DNA from: Microvirga sesbaniae
GTDB taxonomy: Bacteria; Pseudomonadota; Alphaproteobacteria; Rhizobiales; Beijerinckiaceae
Assembly: GCF_025460805.1 (NCBI RefSeq)
Contig: NZ_JAMXFJ010000005.1
Location: forward strand, 178,297 to 242,296
Reading direction: 5' to 3'
DNA length: 64,000 nucleotides
Both the position numbers and the translations under genes were made by a program. Within the stretch, counting starts at the first letter, position 1. Every line of letters begins with the position of its first letter. Shown here in pieces: positions 1-8,840 of the stretch. The notes beneath the pieces are model-generated. The model saw only the letters and a program-made list of their open reading frames with translations, made no database searches and was not told the origin of the DNA.

Positions 1-545
1 TCGATGTTCCGAAGCGCAGGCTCCATCCGCATGAGATCTTCGCCGTCCAGCACATCGATCTCGATGCCGAGTTCACGCTGGCGATCGAGGACGTCCCTGG
101 CCCTCAAGAAGCCCCCATGATGCCTCCACACGGAGAGAATGCCGTTCTCTCGCAGGTGATCGCCCAGATCCAGGGACGACAGAAGCCCCTTCCAGGATGG
201 CAGAGCCTCCGCGTTGATCGACCGTATGGCAGCCATGCTCGCCTTGATCCGCATCGGAGATGACGACAACACGAAACGGATCAGCCAAGGCAACAGAGTT
301 GGAAGGTAAGCGGGCCTGATGGTGAGAGGACCCAGCGGGTCCATCAGCCACTCGGGAAGGTTCCTCCAGACCTTTGGCGAGGCCAAGGGCATGATGTCCG
401 TATGAGCGATCCAGCCGGCATTGCCGTCCGTCGGCCGTGTCGCCCGATCGCCCGGTTCGATGAGAGTAACCCTATGTCCTCTGTCGAGGAGGGCATGAGC
501 GGCCGCCAGGCCAACGATTCCAGCACCGACGATTCCGATCCGCAT
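1..545 (-). CDS. FAD-dependent D-amino acid (D-hydroxyproline) oxidase/dehydrogenase, 3' part cut by window edge
   Basis: The minus strand from ATG at 545 stays open to the window edge, giving 181 codons of an unfinished protein. It begins MRIGIVGAGIVGLAAAHAL, a Rossmann GxGxxG nucleotide-binding site followed by a hydrophobic helix, as in DadA-type FAD oxidoreductases of the DAO family. The gene lies 47 bp downstream of a hydroxyproline 2-epimerase gene and a DapA-like deaminase gene on the same strand, which is the standard setting of the D-hydroxyproline oxidase that makes 1-pyrroline-4-hydroxy-2-carboxylate. Fold and cofactor are well supported; the substrate is inferred from context. Catalytic C-terminal residues lie outside the window. 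Confidence 0.8.
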   Translation of the reverse strand, partial: MRIGIVGAGIVGLAAAHALLDRGHRVTLIEPGDRATRPTDGNAGWIAHTDIMPLASPKVWRNLPEWLMDPLGPLTIRPAYLPTLLPWLIRFVLSSSPMRIKASMAAIRSINAEALPSWKGLLSSLDLGDHLRENGILSVWRHHGGFLRARDVLDRQRELGIEIDVLDGEDLMRMEPALRNI

Positions 546-592
546 CCTGAATCCTGTTCACGTGAAAACTGGCCCTCAGACAGTCAGGAGCA

Positions 593-1615
593 TCATGCTC
601 GCAGGGCCCGGTCCACAACCTGGAATCCGTGCGCGAAGGGATCGCGATCGTCGATGACGATCGTATTGAACCCTGTGACCCGGGCCCATCCCTCGATCGA
701 GGGAATGATGGCGTCACGGTCTCCGACCTTCGTCCGCCCCTCGATGCGACCGGTGAAGGTGGAGCCGATAATGCTCTCATGAACGAACTCATCGCCTTCC
801 TTCAGATCTCCCCGCGCCGCGAGATGCGCCATGCGGGCAGAGGTCCCGGTTCCACAGGGTGAACGATCGATCGCCTTGTCGCCGTAGAACACGGCGTTCC
901 GGGCCGTCCCACCCTTCGTCTGCGCGCGCCCCGTCCAAAGAACATGAGTCAGGCGGTTGATCTCCGGGTTTTCGGGATGCTCAATCCGATACCGGGCATT
1001 GAACGCCTCCCTCAGCCTGGGGCTCCAGCGCAGGACGTCTGAAGGATTGATGTCGGCCAGGTCGGAGTAGAGAGCCTGCGGCTCGACGATGGCGTAGAAG
1101 TTGCCGCCATAGGCGATATCCACGGTCACAGAACCGAGTCCTTCCACCTCGACCTCGTATCCTGCGCCATAGAGGAAGGAGGGGATGTTGGTGATCCGGA
1201 CCCGTTCGATGAAGGGGCCGTTCTGCTCATAGCGCGCCTCGACGACCCCTGCCGGCGTATCGAGCCGTAGGAGGCCTGGCGTCCTGGGATGGATCAAGCC
1301 GTTCTCGAGCGCAATGGTGACCGTTCCGATCGTCCCGTGCCCACACATCGGGAGACAGCCGGACGTTTCGATGAACAGGATGCCCACATCGCAATCGGAG
1401 CGTGTGGACGGGTAAAGAATTGAGCCGGACATCATGTCGTGCCCACGAGGTTCGAACATCAAGCCGGTTCGGATCCAGTCGTATTCCGCAAGAAAATGCT
1501 GACGGCGCTCGAACATCGTTTCCCCCTTCAGCAGGGGAATGCTACCGCCGGATACCACCCGAACCGGGTTGCCGCAGGTATGACCATCAATGCAAAAGAA
1601 GGTGTGGCGCGCCAT
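593..1615 (-). CDS. 4-hydroxyproline 2-epimerase (proline racemase family)
   Basis: This 340-residue protein belongs to the proline racemase family. Both catalytic cysteines are present: Cys91 in the MCGHGTIG motif and Cys254 in SPCGTGT. Having both argues for a racemase/epimerase and against the trans-3-hydroxyproline dehydratases, where the second Cys is Thr. The predicted reaction interconverts trans-4-hydroxy-L-proline and cis-4-hydroxy-D-proline in the cytoplasm, without a cofactor. It lies between the D-amino acid oxidase gene (downstream) and the DapA-like deaminase gene (upstream), all minus strand, consistent with one catabolic operon. A 4-hydroxyproline substrate rather than proline is inferred from these neighbours. 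Confidence 0.88.
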   Translation of the reverse strand: MARHTFFCIDGHTCGNPVRVVSGGSIPLLKGETMFERRQHFLAEYDWIRTGLMFEPRGHDMMSGSILYPSTRSDCDVGILFIETSGCLPMCGHGTIGTVTIALENGLIHPRTPGLLRLDTPAGVVEARYEQNGPFIERVRITNIPSFLYGAGYEVEVEGLGSVTVDIAYGGNFYAIVEPQALYSDLADINPSDVLRWSPRLREAFNARYRIEHPENPEINRLTHVLWTGRAQTKGGTARNAVFYGDKAIDRSPCGTGTSARMAHLAARGDLKEGDEFVHESIIGSTFTGRIEGRTKVGDRDAIIPSIEGWARVTGFNTIVIDDRDPFAHGFQVVDRALRA

Positions 1616-1693
1616 CGCTCACTCGCTGATCAGAGATTTTGACGACTTCCATAGAAGCGGCGAAGGACATCGGCAGCCTTCGCCACGAATTCA

Positions 1694-2620
1694 TCAGGCA
1701 GCTGATTTCAAGCCCACGTCGGGAAGGGTCGGACGGCTTTTCAGGGCCTTGTCCATAATCGCCTCCACATCTGCGCGCTCCAGAGCGCTCAGGGGTAGGC
1801 GCGGCGGGCGCGTCAGCTCCGTGCCGCGGCCCATGATCGCCTCGCAGAGCTTGATGCACTGCACGAGATCGGGGCGGGCATCCAGGTGAAGCAGCGGCAT
1901 GAACCATTCATAGAGTGCCCTCGCCTCTTCGTAGCGACCCGATTTTGCCAGCCTGAAGAGGGTTTCACCCTCCTGAGGAAAGGCATTCGACATGCCGGAG
2001 ACCCAGCCGGCAGCGCCGAGCATCACGCTCTCAACGACAACATCGTCAAGACCCGCGAACAGAACGAAACGATCGCCGACCATGTTCTTCGTATCGGTGA
2101 AACGACGGGTATCTCCCGACGAATCTTTGAAGCAGACGATCGTTTCGCAATCGGCGAGTGAGGCCAGGATGTCGGGGGTCACGTCGTTCTTGTAGATCGG
2201 AGGGTTGTTATAGACCATCACGGGAAGGTCGGTCGCTTTGGCGACGCCCCGAAAATGTGCGGCAGTCTCGTGCGGCTTGGAGGAATAGACCAGTGCCGGC
2301 ATGACCATGACACCGTCGAGCCCTACCCGCTCGGCTTCTCTGGCGACCTGCGACGCGAAGTCCGTCGTAAACTCCGCGATCCCGGCAATCACCGGCACCC
2401 GGCCACGGGACACCCCCTTGGCAGCTTCCATGATCGCCACCTTTTCTGCTCGGCTCAGCGACGTATTTTCACCCACTGTTCCGCAGACGATCAACCCGGA
2501 GACACCGTCTCGGATCAACCCGTCCATCACCCGGGCCGTGGCCTCGAGATCCAATTCGTAGTTCGCGTTGAACTGAGTGGTAACCGCGGGGAAGACCCCC
2601 TCCCATCCGATGCTGGCCAT
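1694..2620 (-). CDS. DapA-family lyase, probable 1-pyrroline-4-hydroxy-2-carboxylate deaminase
   Basis: A 308-residue protein of the dihydrodipicolinate synthase/N-acetylneuraminate lyase superfamily. The Schiff-base Lys165 (VCFKDSSGD) and catalytic Tyr137 (VMVYNNPP) are both present, as is the GTVGENTSL loop. In hydroxyproline operons this family deaminates and dehydrates the pyrroline intermediate to 2-oxoglutarate semialdehyde, which fits the epimerase and oxidase genes downstream. The start is placed at the ATG at 2620 because GGAGAGGGCGAA lies just before it; the in-frame ATG at 2644 would add eight residues and has no such site. A different 2-keto acid lyase activity cannot be excluded from sequence alone. 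Confidence 0.82.
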   Translation of the reverse strand: MASIGWEGVFPAVTTQFNANYELDLEATARVMDGLIRDGVSGLIVCGTVGENTSLSRAEKVAIMEAAKGVSRGRVPVIAGIAEFTTDFASQVAREAERVGLDGVMVMPALVYSSKPHETAAHFRGVAKATDLPVMVYNNPPIYKNDVTPDILASLADCETIVCFKDSSGDTRRFTDTKNMVGDRFVLFAGLDDVVVESVMLGAAGWVSGMSNAFPQEGETLFRLAKSGRYEEARALYEWFMPLLHLDARPDLVQCIKLCEAIMGRGTELTRPPRLPLSALERADVEAIMDKALKSRPTLPDVGLKSAA

Positions 2621-2658
2621 TTCGCCCTCTCCGACACTGGACATTGCTGCGGCTTATT

Positions 2659-2678
2659 GTAGATTGTATAAAATCTAC
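2659..2678. promoter_or_regulatory. candidate GntR operator, perfect inverted repeat
   Basis: GTAGATT-N6-AATCTAC is a perfect 7-bp inverted repeat in the divergent gap between the hydroxyproline genes and the GntR gene. It is AT-rich against a GC-rich background, as expected for an FCD-type GntR operator that also overlaps a promoter. Assignment to the neighbouring regulator is an inference. Confidence 0.6.
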
Positions 2679-2755
2679 CTTGTCAAGCCGCTCCTGGTGA
2701 TGCTGCTTCAGATGCAGCGTTACCGTGAGCCTTGGCTTTAGCAGCGACGTTCCCC

Positions 2756-3466
2756 ATGGCCCCTGAAGCGAAACCAATTACCAAGCCGGCACAGAAGCCT
2801 CTTCAGCACCGGACGATCGCCGCAGCCGTGGCGCAAAGCCTGCGGGACCGGATTTTGGACGGCGCCTTCAAGGCAGGATTTCCCCTGCGGCAGGACGCCT
2901 TGGCCAACGAGTTCGGCGTCAGCCGCATCCCCATTCGCGAAGCCTTGATGCAACTTGAAGCAGAAGGGCTCGTCAAGATTCACCCGCACCGAGGTGCCAT
3001 CGTCTCAGAACTTTCCACCGAGGAGGTCGAGGAGCTTTTTGAGCTCAGAGCCCTGCTTGAGCCGCGCCTCCTGAAGGCGTCCGTCGACCGTCTCACCCAG
3101 GACGATTATGAGACGCTCAAACAGATCCTTCAGGAGTACAGCGCCGAACTCCGGGCGAAGCATATCAGGCGCTGGGGGGAGCTGAACACAGAGTTTCATA
3201 GGCTCCTGTATCGTCACGCGGAACAGCCTCGTACGCTGGCGATCGTGGTCAATCTCCTCCAGGAATGCGATCGGCATACACGGCTCCAGCTCTCCCTCAC
3301 GGATGGGATGAAACGCGCGGAGGCAGAGCATGCCGAACTCCTTCGCCTCTGCGAGACCGGACAGATCACAGCGGCCTGCGAACTCTTGCGGACCCACATC
3401 GAGGATGTCGGGAAGTCGCTGCGAACCTATCTCAAGCAGCATCAGCGGCCGGAGGAACCCCGCTGA
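2756..3466 (+). CDS. GntR family transcriptional regulator, FCD domain
   Basis: A 236-residue regulator with an N-terminal winged helix (residues about 25-90, including the recognition segment EFGVSRIPIREALMQLEAEG) and an all-helical C-terminal FCD effector domain. It is divergent from the hydroxyproline catabolic genes and separated from them by a gap holding a perfect inverted repeat, so it probably controls that operon. The effector would be hydroxyproline or an intermediate. The start used is the ATG at 2756; an in-frame TTG at 2732 would extend it by eight residues and neither has a convincing ribosome site. Confidence 0.85.
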   Translation: MAPEAKPITKPAQKPLQHRTIAAAVAQSLRDRILDGAFKAGFPLRQDALANEFGVSRIPIREALMQLEAEGLVKIHPHRGAIVSELSTEEVEELFELRALLEPRLLKASVDRLTQDDYETLKQILQEYSAELRAKHIRRWGELNTEFHRLLYRHAEQPRTLAIVVNLLQECDRHTRLQLSLTDGMKRAEAEHAELLRLCETGQITAACELLRTHIEDVGKSLRTYLKQHQRPEEPR

Positions 3467-3794
3467 GCGCCGATCTCTCCCATGAGACCCTTTTCATGTC
3501 GATCTGGCGCTCACACGCCCCTGAATCCGCGCGGAGATCTCGCCCCCAGGCTCTCATCCTTCACGTCATCGTGCGGGGCGGAGGTTCTGCGCGATCGACG
3601 GCCGCCCCTCTACCCCCTTGGAGATAACACCTAAGCGCCTGGAAGAAGCCGCTCTCGCACTTCGTAGATATTGCTGAGCTCCACCTACGACCGATATCCT
3701 GAACGGAGGGTAAAGCTCTGTACATCGACGATTGAGCATAAGAATATCCGCCGCACCTCTTAGTGGCGGTCGGGATTGGATCTGGGGGGCTCCA
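3467..3794. other. 328-bp intergenic stretch with no recognisable gene
   Basis: Between the GntR gene and the NarL-type regulator I find only short open frames without ribosome sites. The last 30 bases carry GGGGGG upstream of the ATG at 3795, the probable ribosome site. No repeat, RNA gene or clear promoter was recognised. Confidence 0.5.
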
Positions 3795-4460
3795 ATGGCA
3801 GCAGCAATTCGCGTGGGCGTGATCGACAAGCATCCTCTCTTCCGGGATGGTGTGGTCCTTGCGCTGCGCTCTCAGGCGGACATCGAGGTCGTTGGCCAAG
3901 GCGCTACGATCTGGGACGCGATCGATCTGGCCGAGAAGTCTCGTCCGCACGTGATCGTGGTCGACGCCAGCACTTTGGATTGCAGCATGGGAGCGGTCGA
4001 GTCGATCCTCCAGCAACATCCCTCGATCCGCATTCTCATCCTTGCCGATGAGGCATCCGAGCACCATGTTCACGCCGCTTTGAAGCGCGGCGTGCGGGGC
4101 TACCTGCTGAAAGGCAGCAGCGCCGGCGAACTGGCCCAAACCGTGCGGGCGCTGAGCCAAGGACAGAGCTTCATCTCCCCAAGTCTCGCGGCGAAGCTGC
4201 TCATGCGCACTGGCTCTGGAGCGACAGGCGAAGCAACGGGATCAGGTCATCTGTCACACCTGACAGCGCGCGAACAGCAGATCCTGTCGATTCTCGTTCA
4301 AGGCCGCAGCAACAAGGAGATCGGCAGCAAACTCGAACTGAGCGAGAAGACCATCAAGCATCATCTGACGAACATTCTTCAAAAGCTGCATGTCCGGAAC
4401 AGGGTGGAAGCCGCCCTCGTGGCATCCAATCACCTCCCCCAGAAGCGGCTGGCCTCCTGA
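3795..4460 (+). CDS. NarL/FixJ-type response regulator, LuxR C-terminal DNA-binding domain
   Basis: A 221-residue two-domain regulator. The receiver domain (about 1-125) has the phospho-acceptor Asp57 in VIVVDAS and a conserved Lys in GYLLKG, but its acidic pocket reads IDKH, so one of the usual two acidic residues is replaced. The LuxR helix-turn-helix (about 153-215) has LTAREQQILSILVQGRSNKEI, the standard NarL-class start. No histidine kinase is adjacent, so it is an orphan; its gene is convergent with the AroE-like gene, 53 bp away. The ATG at 3795 is preferred over an in-frame TTG at 3732 because the homologous receiver start and a G-rich ribosome site are there. Confidence 0.85.
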   Translation: MAAAIRVGVIDKHPLFRDGVVLALRSQADIEVVGQGATIWDAIDLAEKSRPHVIVVDASTLDCSMGAVESILQQHPSIRILILADEASEHHVHAALKRGVRGYLLKGSSAGELAQTVRALSQGQSFISPSLAAKLLMRTGSGATGEATGSGHLSHLTAREQQILSILVQGRSNKEIGSKLELSEKTIKHHLTNILQKLHVRNRVEAALVASNHLPQKRLAS

Positions 4461-4513
4461 CCCGATGGCAAGACCTTGTCCGCTCGGGTTTGAAACAACC
4501 GATTCATCGTGGT

Positions 4514-5416
4514 TCACATCTCGCTGAAATGCTGAAGCATTTCAGTCGCATCCGGTTCGAGTCCCGTGAAGAGGCGAAAAGCGCCAACAGCCTGAAAGAC
4601 CGCCATCCCTCCGCCAGACATGGTGCGGCAGCCTCGTGCCCGGGCCTGCCGCAGCAATTCCGTTTCCAGAGGAACGTAAACGATGTCGGAGACCCATAGG
4701 TCGGGACGCAGCAGGTCCGCGGAGAACGCCATGCCAGGATACTTGGCCATGCCGAGCGGAGTCGTGTTCACCACGCCCTGGGCCGTCGCAAGCGCCTCCG
4801 CGGGGAATGAACTCGAACAGGCGCGCCCGGCGCCGAAGCGATGGCACAAATCCGCCGCGAGAGTAGCAGCCCGAGCCTGATCCGTGTCGATCACGGTTAC
4901 CTGACCTGTCCCCAGCGTCAGAAGTGCATGGGCAACCGCGGCCCCTGCTCCGCCGGCCCCGAATTGGACCACGCGGTCGCGCTCTACATCAGGCAGTTCC
5001 CGTCGAAAGCTTTCTGCGAACCCCGACCAATCAGTGTTGTGACCAACGCGATGCCCATCCTTCAGGATAACCGTGTTGACGGCGCCGAGCGCCGCCGCGT
5101 CGGGGGCCAGTTCGCCAACCAGCGGGATCACGGCCTGCTTGAACGGATGGGTGATGTTGAGGCCGGCAAAGCCGAAGTGTTCGGCAGCGGCCAGGATATC
5201 CGGAAGAGATCGGGGGTCGAGACCGAGCGCTTCGAAATCGATCAGCCTGTAAATATATCTCAAACCCAGTCGCTCCCCTTCCCGCTCGTGCAGGCTGGGT
5301 GTTCGCGATGCCTGAATGCCCGTCCCCACGAGGCCAGCAAGGACCGACGGCCGTCCGCGCGAGCCTGGGGCGCCATCACCATGAGATTCCGGCCCGATCA
5401 GATCTTCGCTCCTCAT
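4514..5416 (-). CDS. aroE: shikimate/quinate dehydrogenase (AroE family)
   Basis: A 300-residue NAD(P)-dependent dehydrogenase of the AroE family. It shows the substrate-binding SRTPSLHE segment, NITHPFKQ with catalytic Lys93, GAVNT, GHNTD with catalytic Asp129, and the nucleotide loop GAGGAG at about residues 153-158. It probably oxidises shikimate (or quinate) to the 3-dehydro compound in a catabolic role: the gene follows an AroQ-like dehydratase by four bases, sits in one operon with a TRAP transporter, and a dehydroshikimate dehydratase gene lies nearby. The first 30 residues before VLAGLVGTGI are longer than in biosynthetic AroE proteins. Its primary direction (catabolic or biosynthetic) is inferred from context. 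Confidence 0.87.
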   Translation of the reverse strand: MRSEDLIGPESHGDGAPGSRGRPSVLAGLVGTGIQASRTPSLHEREGERLGLRYIYRLIDFEALGLDPRSLPDILAAAEHFGFAGLNITHPFKQAVIPLVGELAPDAAALGAVNTVILKDGHRVGHNTDWSGFAESFRRELPDVERDRVVQFGAGGAGAAVAHALLTLGTGQVTVIDTDQARAATLAADLCHRFGAGRACSSSFPAEALATAQGVVNTTPLGMAKYPGMAFSADLLRPDLWVSDIVYVPLETELLRQARARGCRTMSGGGMAVFQAVGAFRLFTGLEPDATEMLQHFSEM

Positions 5417-5420
5417 GAAT

Positions 5421-5870
5421 TCAACCAGCCTTTGTTGTCCTCGAGATCATGTCGAGCATGGAGCGTACAGCCGTCGGGTAGCCGTCAGTGCCGAGGCCGG
5501 CGATGACAGCGGTCGCCACCGGAGAGACATAGGATTTGTGATAGATCTGCTCGCGCCGATGAATGTTAGAGATATGAAGCTCGATAATGGGGCCCGGGAA
5601 CATCTTCAAGGCGTCCATGATAGCCATGGATGTGAAAGTGAAGGCCGCCGGGTTGATGATGACCCCACATGCTTCATCGATGGCTTCATGCACCCATTCG
5701 ATCAGCTCGTATTCCCGATTCGACTGCCGGAACACCAACGGATGACCGGCTGCGGCTCCACGGCACAGAGCCTCGACTTCGGCCAAGGTCGTGCGTCCGT
5801 AGATCTCTGGCTCTCGCGTTCCGAGGCGATTGAGATTGGGCCCGTTGAGGATATAGATCGGCTTGCTCAT
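5421..5870 (-). CDS. aroQ: type II 3-dehydroquinate dehydratase
   Basis: A 149-residue type II dehydroquinase, the usual length of the family. It begins MSKPIYILNGPNLNRLGTRE and carries the flexible-lid residues Arg19 and Tyr24, Asn73 in INPAAFT and His99 in ELHISN. It converts 3-dehydroquinate to 3-dehydroshikimate. Lying between TRAP permease and AroE-like genes, it most likely serves quinate breakdown. The ATG at 5870 matches the family start; an upstream in-frame TTG at 5915 would overlap the permease gene and add an unconserved tail. Confidence 0.92.
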   Translation of the reverse strand: MSKPIYILNGPNLNRLGTREPEIYGRTTLAEVEALCRGAAAGHPLVFRQSNREYELIEWVHEAIDEACGVIINPAAFTFTSMAIMDALKMFPGPIIELHISNIHRREQIYHKSYVSPVATAVIAGLGTDGYPTAVRSMLDMISRTTKAG

Positions 5871-5898
5871 TGAGATGCGTCTCGCGATTGGAGCAGGC

Positions 5899-7200
5899 TC
5901 ATCCCTGATAGCCAAACAGGCGTGGCAGCCAGAGCACGGTTTCAGGAACGAATGTCAGGATGGCCAGGGCGACGATCATGGCGAACAAGAAGGGCAGCGT
6001 ATCCCGAACGATGTCCCGCAGGGGCTCGCCTGATATGTTCGCCATGATGAAGAGGAGCAAGCCATACGGCGGGGTGATGAGCCCGATCATGATGTTGACG
6101 ACCACCACCACGCCGAAATGCACCAGATCGATGCCGAGAGCCTGAGCCGTCGGAATAAAGACCGGAACGACGATGAGCAGGATCGCGGTCCCTTCCAGGA
6201 CGCAGCCGAGGAGCAGGAGCAGGACGTTCACGAAGATCAGGAAGCCGGTCGGGGAGAGGTCCCAACCGGCCAGCAGTGCCTTCACCCCCTCCGGAATGTT
6301 TTCGACGGTAACGACATAATTGAAGACGAGCGCGCCTGCGATCAGCATCCCGATCGATGATGTCGTCCGCGCACTGACCGCAAGCGCCTGATAGAAATCG
6401 CGCCAGCTCACGCTGCGATAGAGCCCGGCCGAGATGAGGAGGGCATAGGCTGCAGCGACCGCGGCTGCCTCGGTGGGTGTCATGACGCCGCTGTAGATGC
6501 CGCCGAGGAGAACGACAGGCATCATGAGCGATGGAAGTGCATCCCAGGTAATGCGTGGAAGCTTTCGCAGAGGGACCGGCTTTTCGACGGGGAAGTTCTT
6601 GCGGCGGGCCGTGATGGCCACGATGATCATCTGGCTTAGAGCCATCAGCAAGCCCGGGATGACACCGCCGAGGAACAGAAACCCGATGGAAGCATCGGAC
6701 ACAAGAGCGTACAGCACCATCGGAATGGACGGCGGGATGATGGGCCCGATGACGGAGGATACCGCCGTCACGGCGGCGGCATAGCTCGGCGTGTATCGTC
6801 CGTCCCGGGTCATCATGACCTGCATCATGCGGCCCGTGCCGGCGGCGTCGGCGATGGCGGATCCCGACATGCCGGCGAAGATGATGCTCTGCAGAATGTT
6901 GACCTGCGCGAGCCCACCGCGGAAGCGGCCCACCAGAGCGTTGCAGAAGGCCATGAGGCGGTCGGTCATGCTGCCGATATTCATGAACTCGGCCGCCAGG
7001 ATGAACAGCGGAACCGACAGGATCACGTAGTTGGAATACATTCCGTTGAGCAGTTGCTCGGCGGCTGTGCCCATGTCCTGTCCTGCCAGGAGCAGGTACA
7101 GGATCGACCCTGCAATCATCGAATGCCCGATCGGCAATCCGAGAAAGGCAAGAGCAGTGATCGAAACAAGGGAGAGCGAAAACGGGCTTGTCAGGTTCAT
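5899..7200 (-). CDS. dctM: TRAP transporter large permease (DctM family)
   Basis: A 433-residue polytopic membrane protein with the DctM signatures SVPLFILAAEFMNIGS, FAGMSGSAIADAAGTG and IGPIIPPSIPMVLY, and about twelve hydrophobic segments. It is the ion-coupled translocation subunit of a TRAP transporter. It overlaps the small-permease gene by ATGA (7197-7200), so the two are translationally coupled. With AroE- and AroQ-like enzymes encoded directly downstream, the cargo is probably quinate, shikimate or a dehydro derivative; this is inference. Confidence 0.93.
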   Translation of the reverse strand: MNLTSPFSLSLVSITALAFLGLPIGHSMIAGSILYLLLAGQDMGTAAEQLLNGMYSNYVILSVPLFILAAEFMNIGSMTDRLMAFCNALVGRFRGGLAQVNILQSIIFAGMSGSAIADAAGTGRMMQVMMTRDGRYTPSYAAAVTAVSSVIGPIIPPSIPMVLYALVSDASIGFLFLGGVIPGLLMALSQMIIVAITARRKNFPVEKPVPLRKLPRITWDALPSLMMPVVLLGGIYSGVMTPTEAAAVAAAYALLISAGLYRSVSWRDFYQALAVSARTTSSIGMLIAGALVFNYVVTVENIPEGVKALLAGWDLSPTGFLIFVNVLLLLLGCVLEGTAILLIVVPVFIPTAQALGIDLVHFGVVVVVNIMIGLITPPYGLLLFIMANISGEPLRDIVRDTLPFLFAMIVALAILTFVPETVLWLPRLFGYQG

Positions 7201-7742
7201 ACGCCGGAACTCGCCTTGGTGGGATCGAAATCATCTGGCGCGACCCCGCGCACAGCCTGCCAGGCAAGCCAGATGTATCGGATGATGGTCGCGACGACGA
7301 ACACGAGATAGATCGAGAACAACCAGTCGAAGCGGATCTTGAGATAGCTGGTCTTTTCCACCTTCATGAAGGTGACATAATCGAAAACCGCCGGGAGAGA
7401 GATAAGATATACTGCGACAAGCGCGATGGCGGTGATGACGCACATGAATCTGCGCCCTTCGGGACCGACCGCGCCGTAGATGATATCGAAGCGGATTTCC
7501 TCGCGTTCGGTGATGACGAAAGAGGCACCCCAGAGAACGAGCCAGATCCAGAGAACAACGCTGATCTCATGGGTCCATCCGATCGGGAGACCGAGGATGT
7601 AACGGAATGCGATCTGCAAAAGAAAAGCCAGAAACATCAAACCCAGCATAGCGGCCGCCACGTTCTCGGCACGCCGGGCAAGCCACGCACCAATCGCTCG
7701 CGAGGATGAAGTCATGAGTGCCACCGCTTCCTGAGAAGTCAT
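7197..7742 (-). CDS. dctQ: TRAP transporter small permease (DctQ family)
   Basis: A 181-residue membrane protein with four predicted transmembrane helices and the DctQ pattern QIAFRYILGLPIGWTHEISVVLWIWLV (split here as one hydrophobic block near residues 44-70). It bridges the binding protein and the large permease. The gene follows the binding-protein gene after a 60-bp gap that holds a strong hairpin, and overlaps the large permease gene by four bases. A second in-frame ATG lies nine codons in (7715); the first is kept because no ribosome site clearly favours either. Confidence 0.88.
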   Translation of the reverse strand: MTSQEAVALMTSSSRAIGAWLARRAENVAAAMLGLMFLAFLLQIAFRYILGLPIGWTHEISVVLWIWLVLWGASFVITEREEIRFDIIYGAVGPEGRRFMCVITAIALVAVYLISLPAVFDYVTFMKVEKTSYLKIRFDWLFSIYLVFVVATIIRYIWLAWQAVRGVAPDDFDPTKASSGV

Positions 7743-7759
7743 CGAGCCGAGGGGAAAAG

Positions 7760-7794
7760 TGCAGTCGCCGAATGCTGATGCACCGGCGACTGCA
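7760..7794 (-). promoter_or_regulatory. intercistronic hairpin after TRAP binding-protein gene
   Basis: TGCAGTCGCCG and CGGCGACTGCA form a perfect 11-bp stem with a 13-base loop, just after the stop of the binding-protein gene and before the small-permease gene. No T tract follows, so it probably stabilises the upstream message or partly attenuates the downstream genes. Confidence 0.65.
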
Positions 7795-7802
7795 GGTTCC
7801 CG

Positions 7803-8795
7803 CTACATCGCGTTGATCTTGTCGAGCATGCCAGGCTGCCAGCCCTTCGCCAGATCCGAGGCCAAGTACTTCTTCTGTGCATATTCGCGGAAGGCTTTCA
7901 GGTCGGGCGTATAGACGTCCAAGCCCTTTTCCTTGAAGAACGTCGCGAGCTCCGTCTCCTTTTTGAGATGCTCCTGGGTGCTCCATTCGATCGCCTTGTC
8001 GGCAGCCGCCTGGAAGGCCGCCTGCTTTTCCGGCGACATGGCGTTCCAGACCTTGTTGGACACGGCCAGAACGTCGAAGCCCACGAGGTGGGACGTCAGT
8101 GCGACCTGCGACATGACCTCGTAGAACTTCATGTTCTGCACGTTCGGAAGCGGATTGTCCTGGCCGTCGATGGCGCCGGTCTGCAACCCTGTATAGACTT
8201 CGGCATAGGCCATCGGCGTCGGGTTCGCCCCCAGTGCCTGACCCAGGAACTGCCAGGCATCCCCTCCAGGCATTCGAAGCTTGATGCCGGCAAGATCCTC
8301 AGGCTTGTTGATCTTCTTGCTTGGCTTGAGACCCACATGCCTGGCGCCGAAATAGGTCGGACCGAGGATGTGGATGCCAAGCTGGTCGGAGGCCATCTTC
8401 TTGAGCTGTTGGCCGACATCGCTCGCAAACACCTTCTTCAAGTGATCGGCGTCGCGGAAGAGATAGGCGGACGTCACGATGGACCAGGCGGGGATCTGGT
8501 TGGAAATGTCCTGTGGGGCGATATTGCCCATCTCAAGGTTGCCGCGCTGCATCGCGACCAACTCGGTCCCCTGCTTGAACAGGGTGCCGCCGTAGTATGG
8601 CTGCAGCGCAAACCCCTGGGCTTTGATCTCTTCTCCGAACCGCTTCATCATCTCGGCACGGATGTCCTGCTCCGAGAACACGGCCGAGAACCTGAGGTTC
8701 GTCGGCGCCTGAGCCAAGGCAGCGCCACTCATGCCGCATGCCAACAGGGCTGCGCACGCCCCCATCAGGGAGCGACGATCGATCTTGAATGCCAT
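7803..8795 (-). CDS. dctP: TRAP transporter periplasmic substrate-binding protein (DctP family)
   Basis: A 330-residue exported protein. The N-terminus MAFKIDRRSLMGACAALLACG with AALAQA cleavage region is a signal peptide with a twin-Arg-like RRS start. The mature part has family features such as the GIKLRMPGGDAWQFLG and QTGAIDGQDNP segments, the latter containing the binding-site region. A strong ribosome site (GGAGAGGGAACC) precedes the ATG. It is the first gene of the dctP-dctQ-dctM-aroQ-aroE operon and divergent from a GntR gene. Ligand inferred to be quinate, shikimate or dehydroshikimate. Confidence 0.92.
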   Translation of the reverse strand: MAFKIDRRSLMGACAALLACGMSGAALAQAPTNLRFSAVFSEQDIRAEMMKRFGEEIKAQGFALQPYYGGTLFKQGTELVAMQRGNLEMGNIAPQDISNQIPAWSIVTSAYLFRDADHLKKVFASDVGQQLKKMASDQLGIHILGPTYFGARHVGLKPSKKINKPEDLAGIKLRMPGGDAWQFLGQALGANPTPMAYAEVYTGLQTGAIDGQDNPLPNVQNMKFYEVMSQVALTSHLVGFDVLAVSNKVWNAMSPEKQAAFQAAADKAIEWSTQEHLKKETELATFFKEKGLDVYTPDLKAFREYAQKKYLASDLAKGWQPGMLDKINAM

Positions 8796-8840
8796 GGTTC
8801 CCTCTCCTCTTCGTGCTGCGCATTCATTCGCGTCTTTGCC

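Noticed and set aside
5942..7267. A 441-codon minus-strand frame overlapping dctM in another frame
   Set aside because: It is a shifted reading of the TRAP permease gene. The dctM frame gives hydrophobic helices and family motifs; this one gives an Arg/His-rich product.
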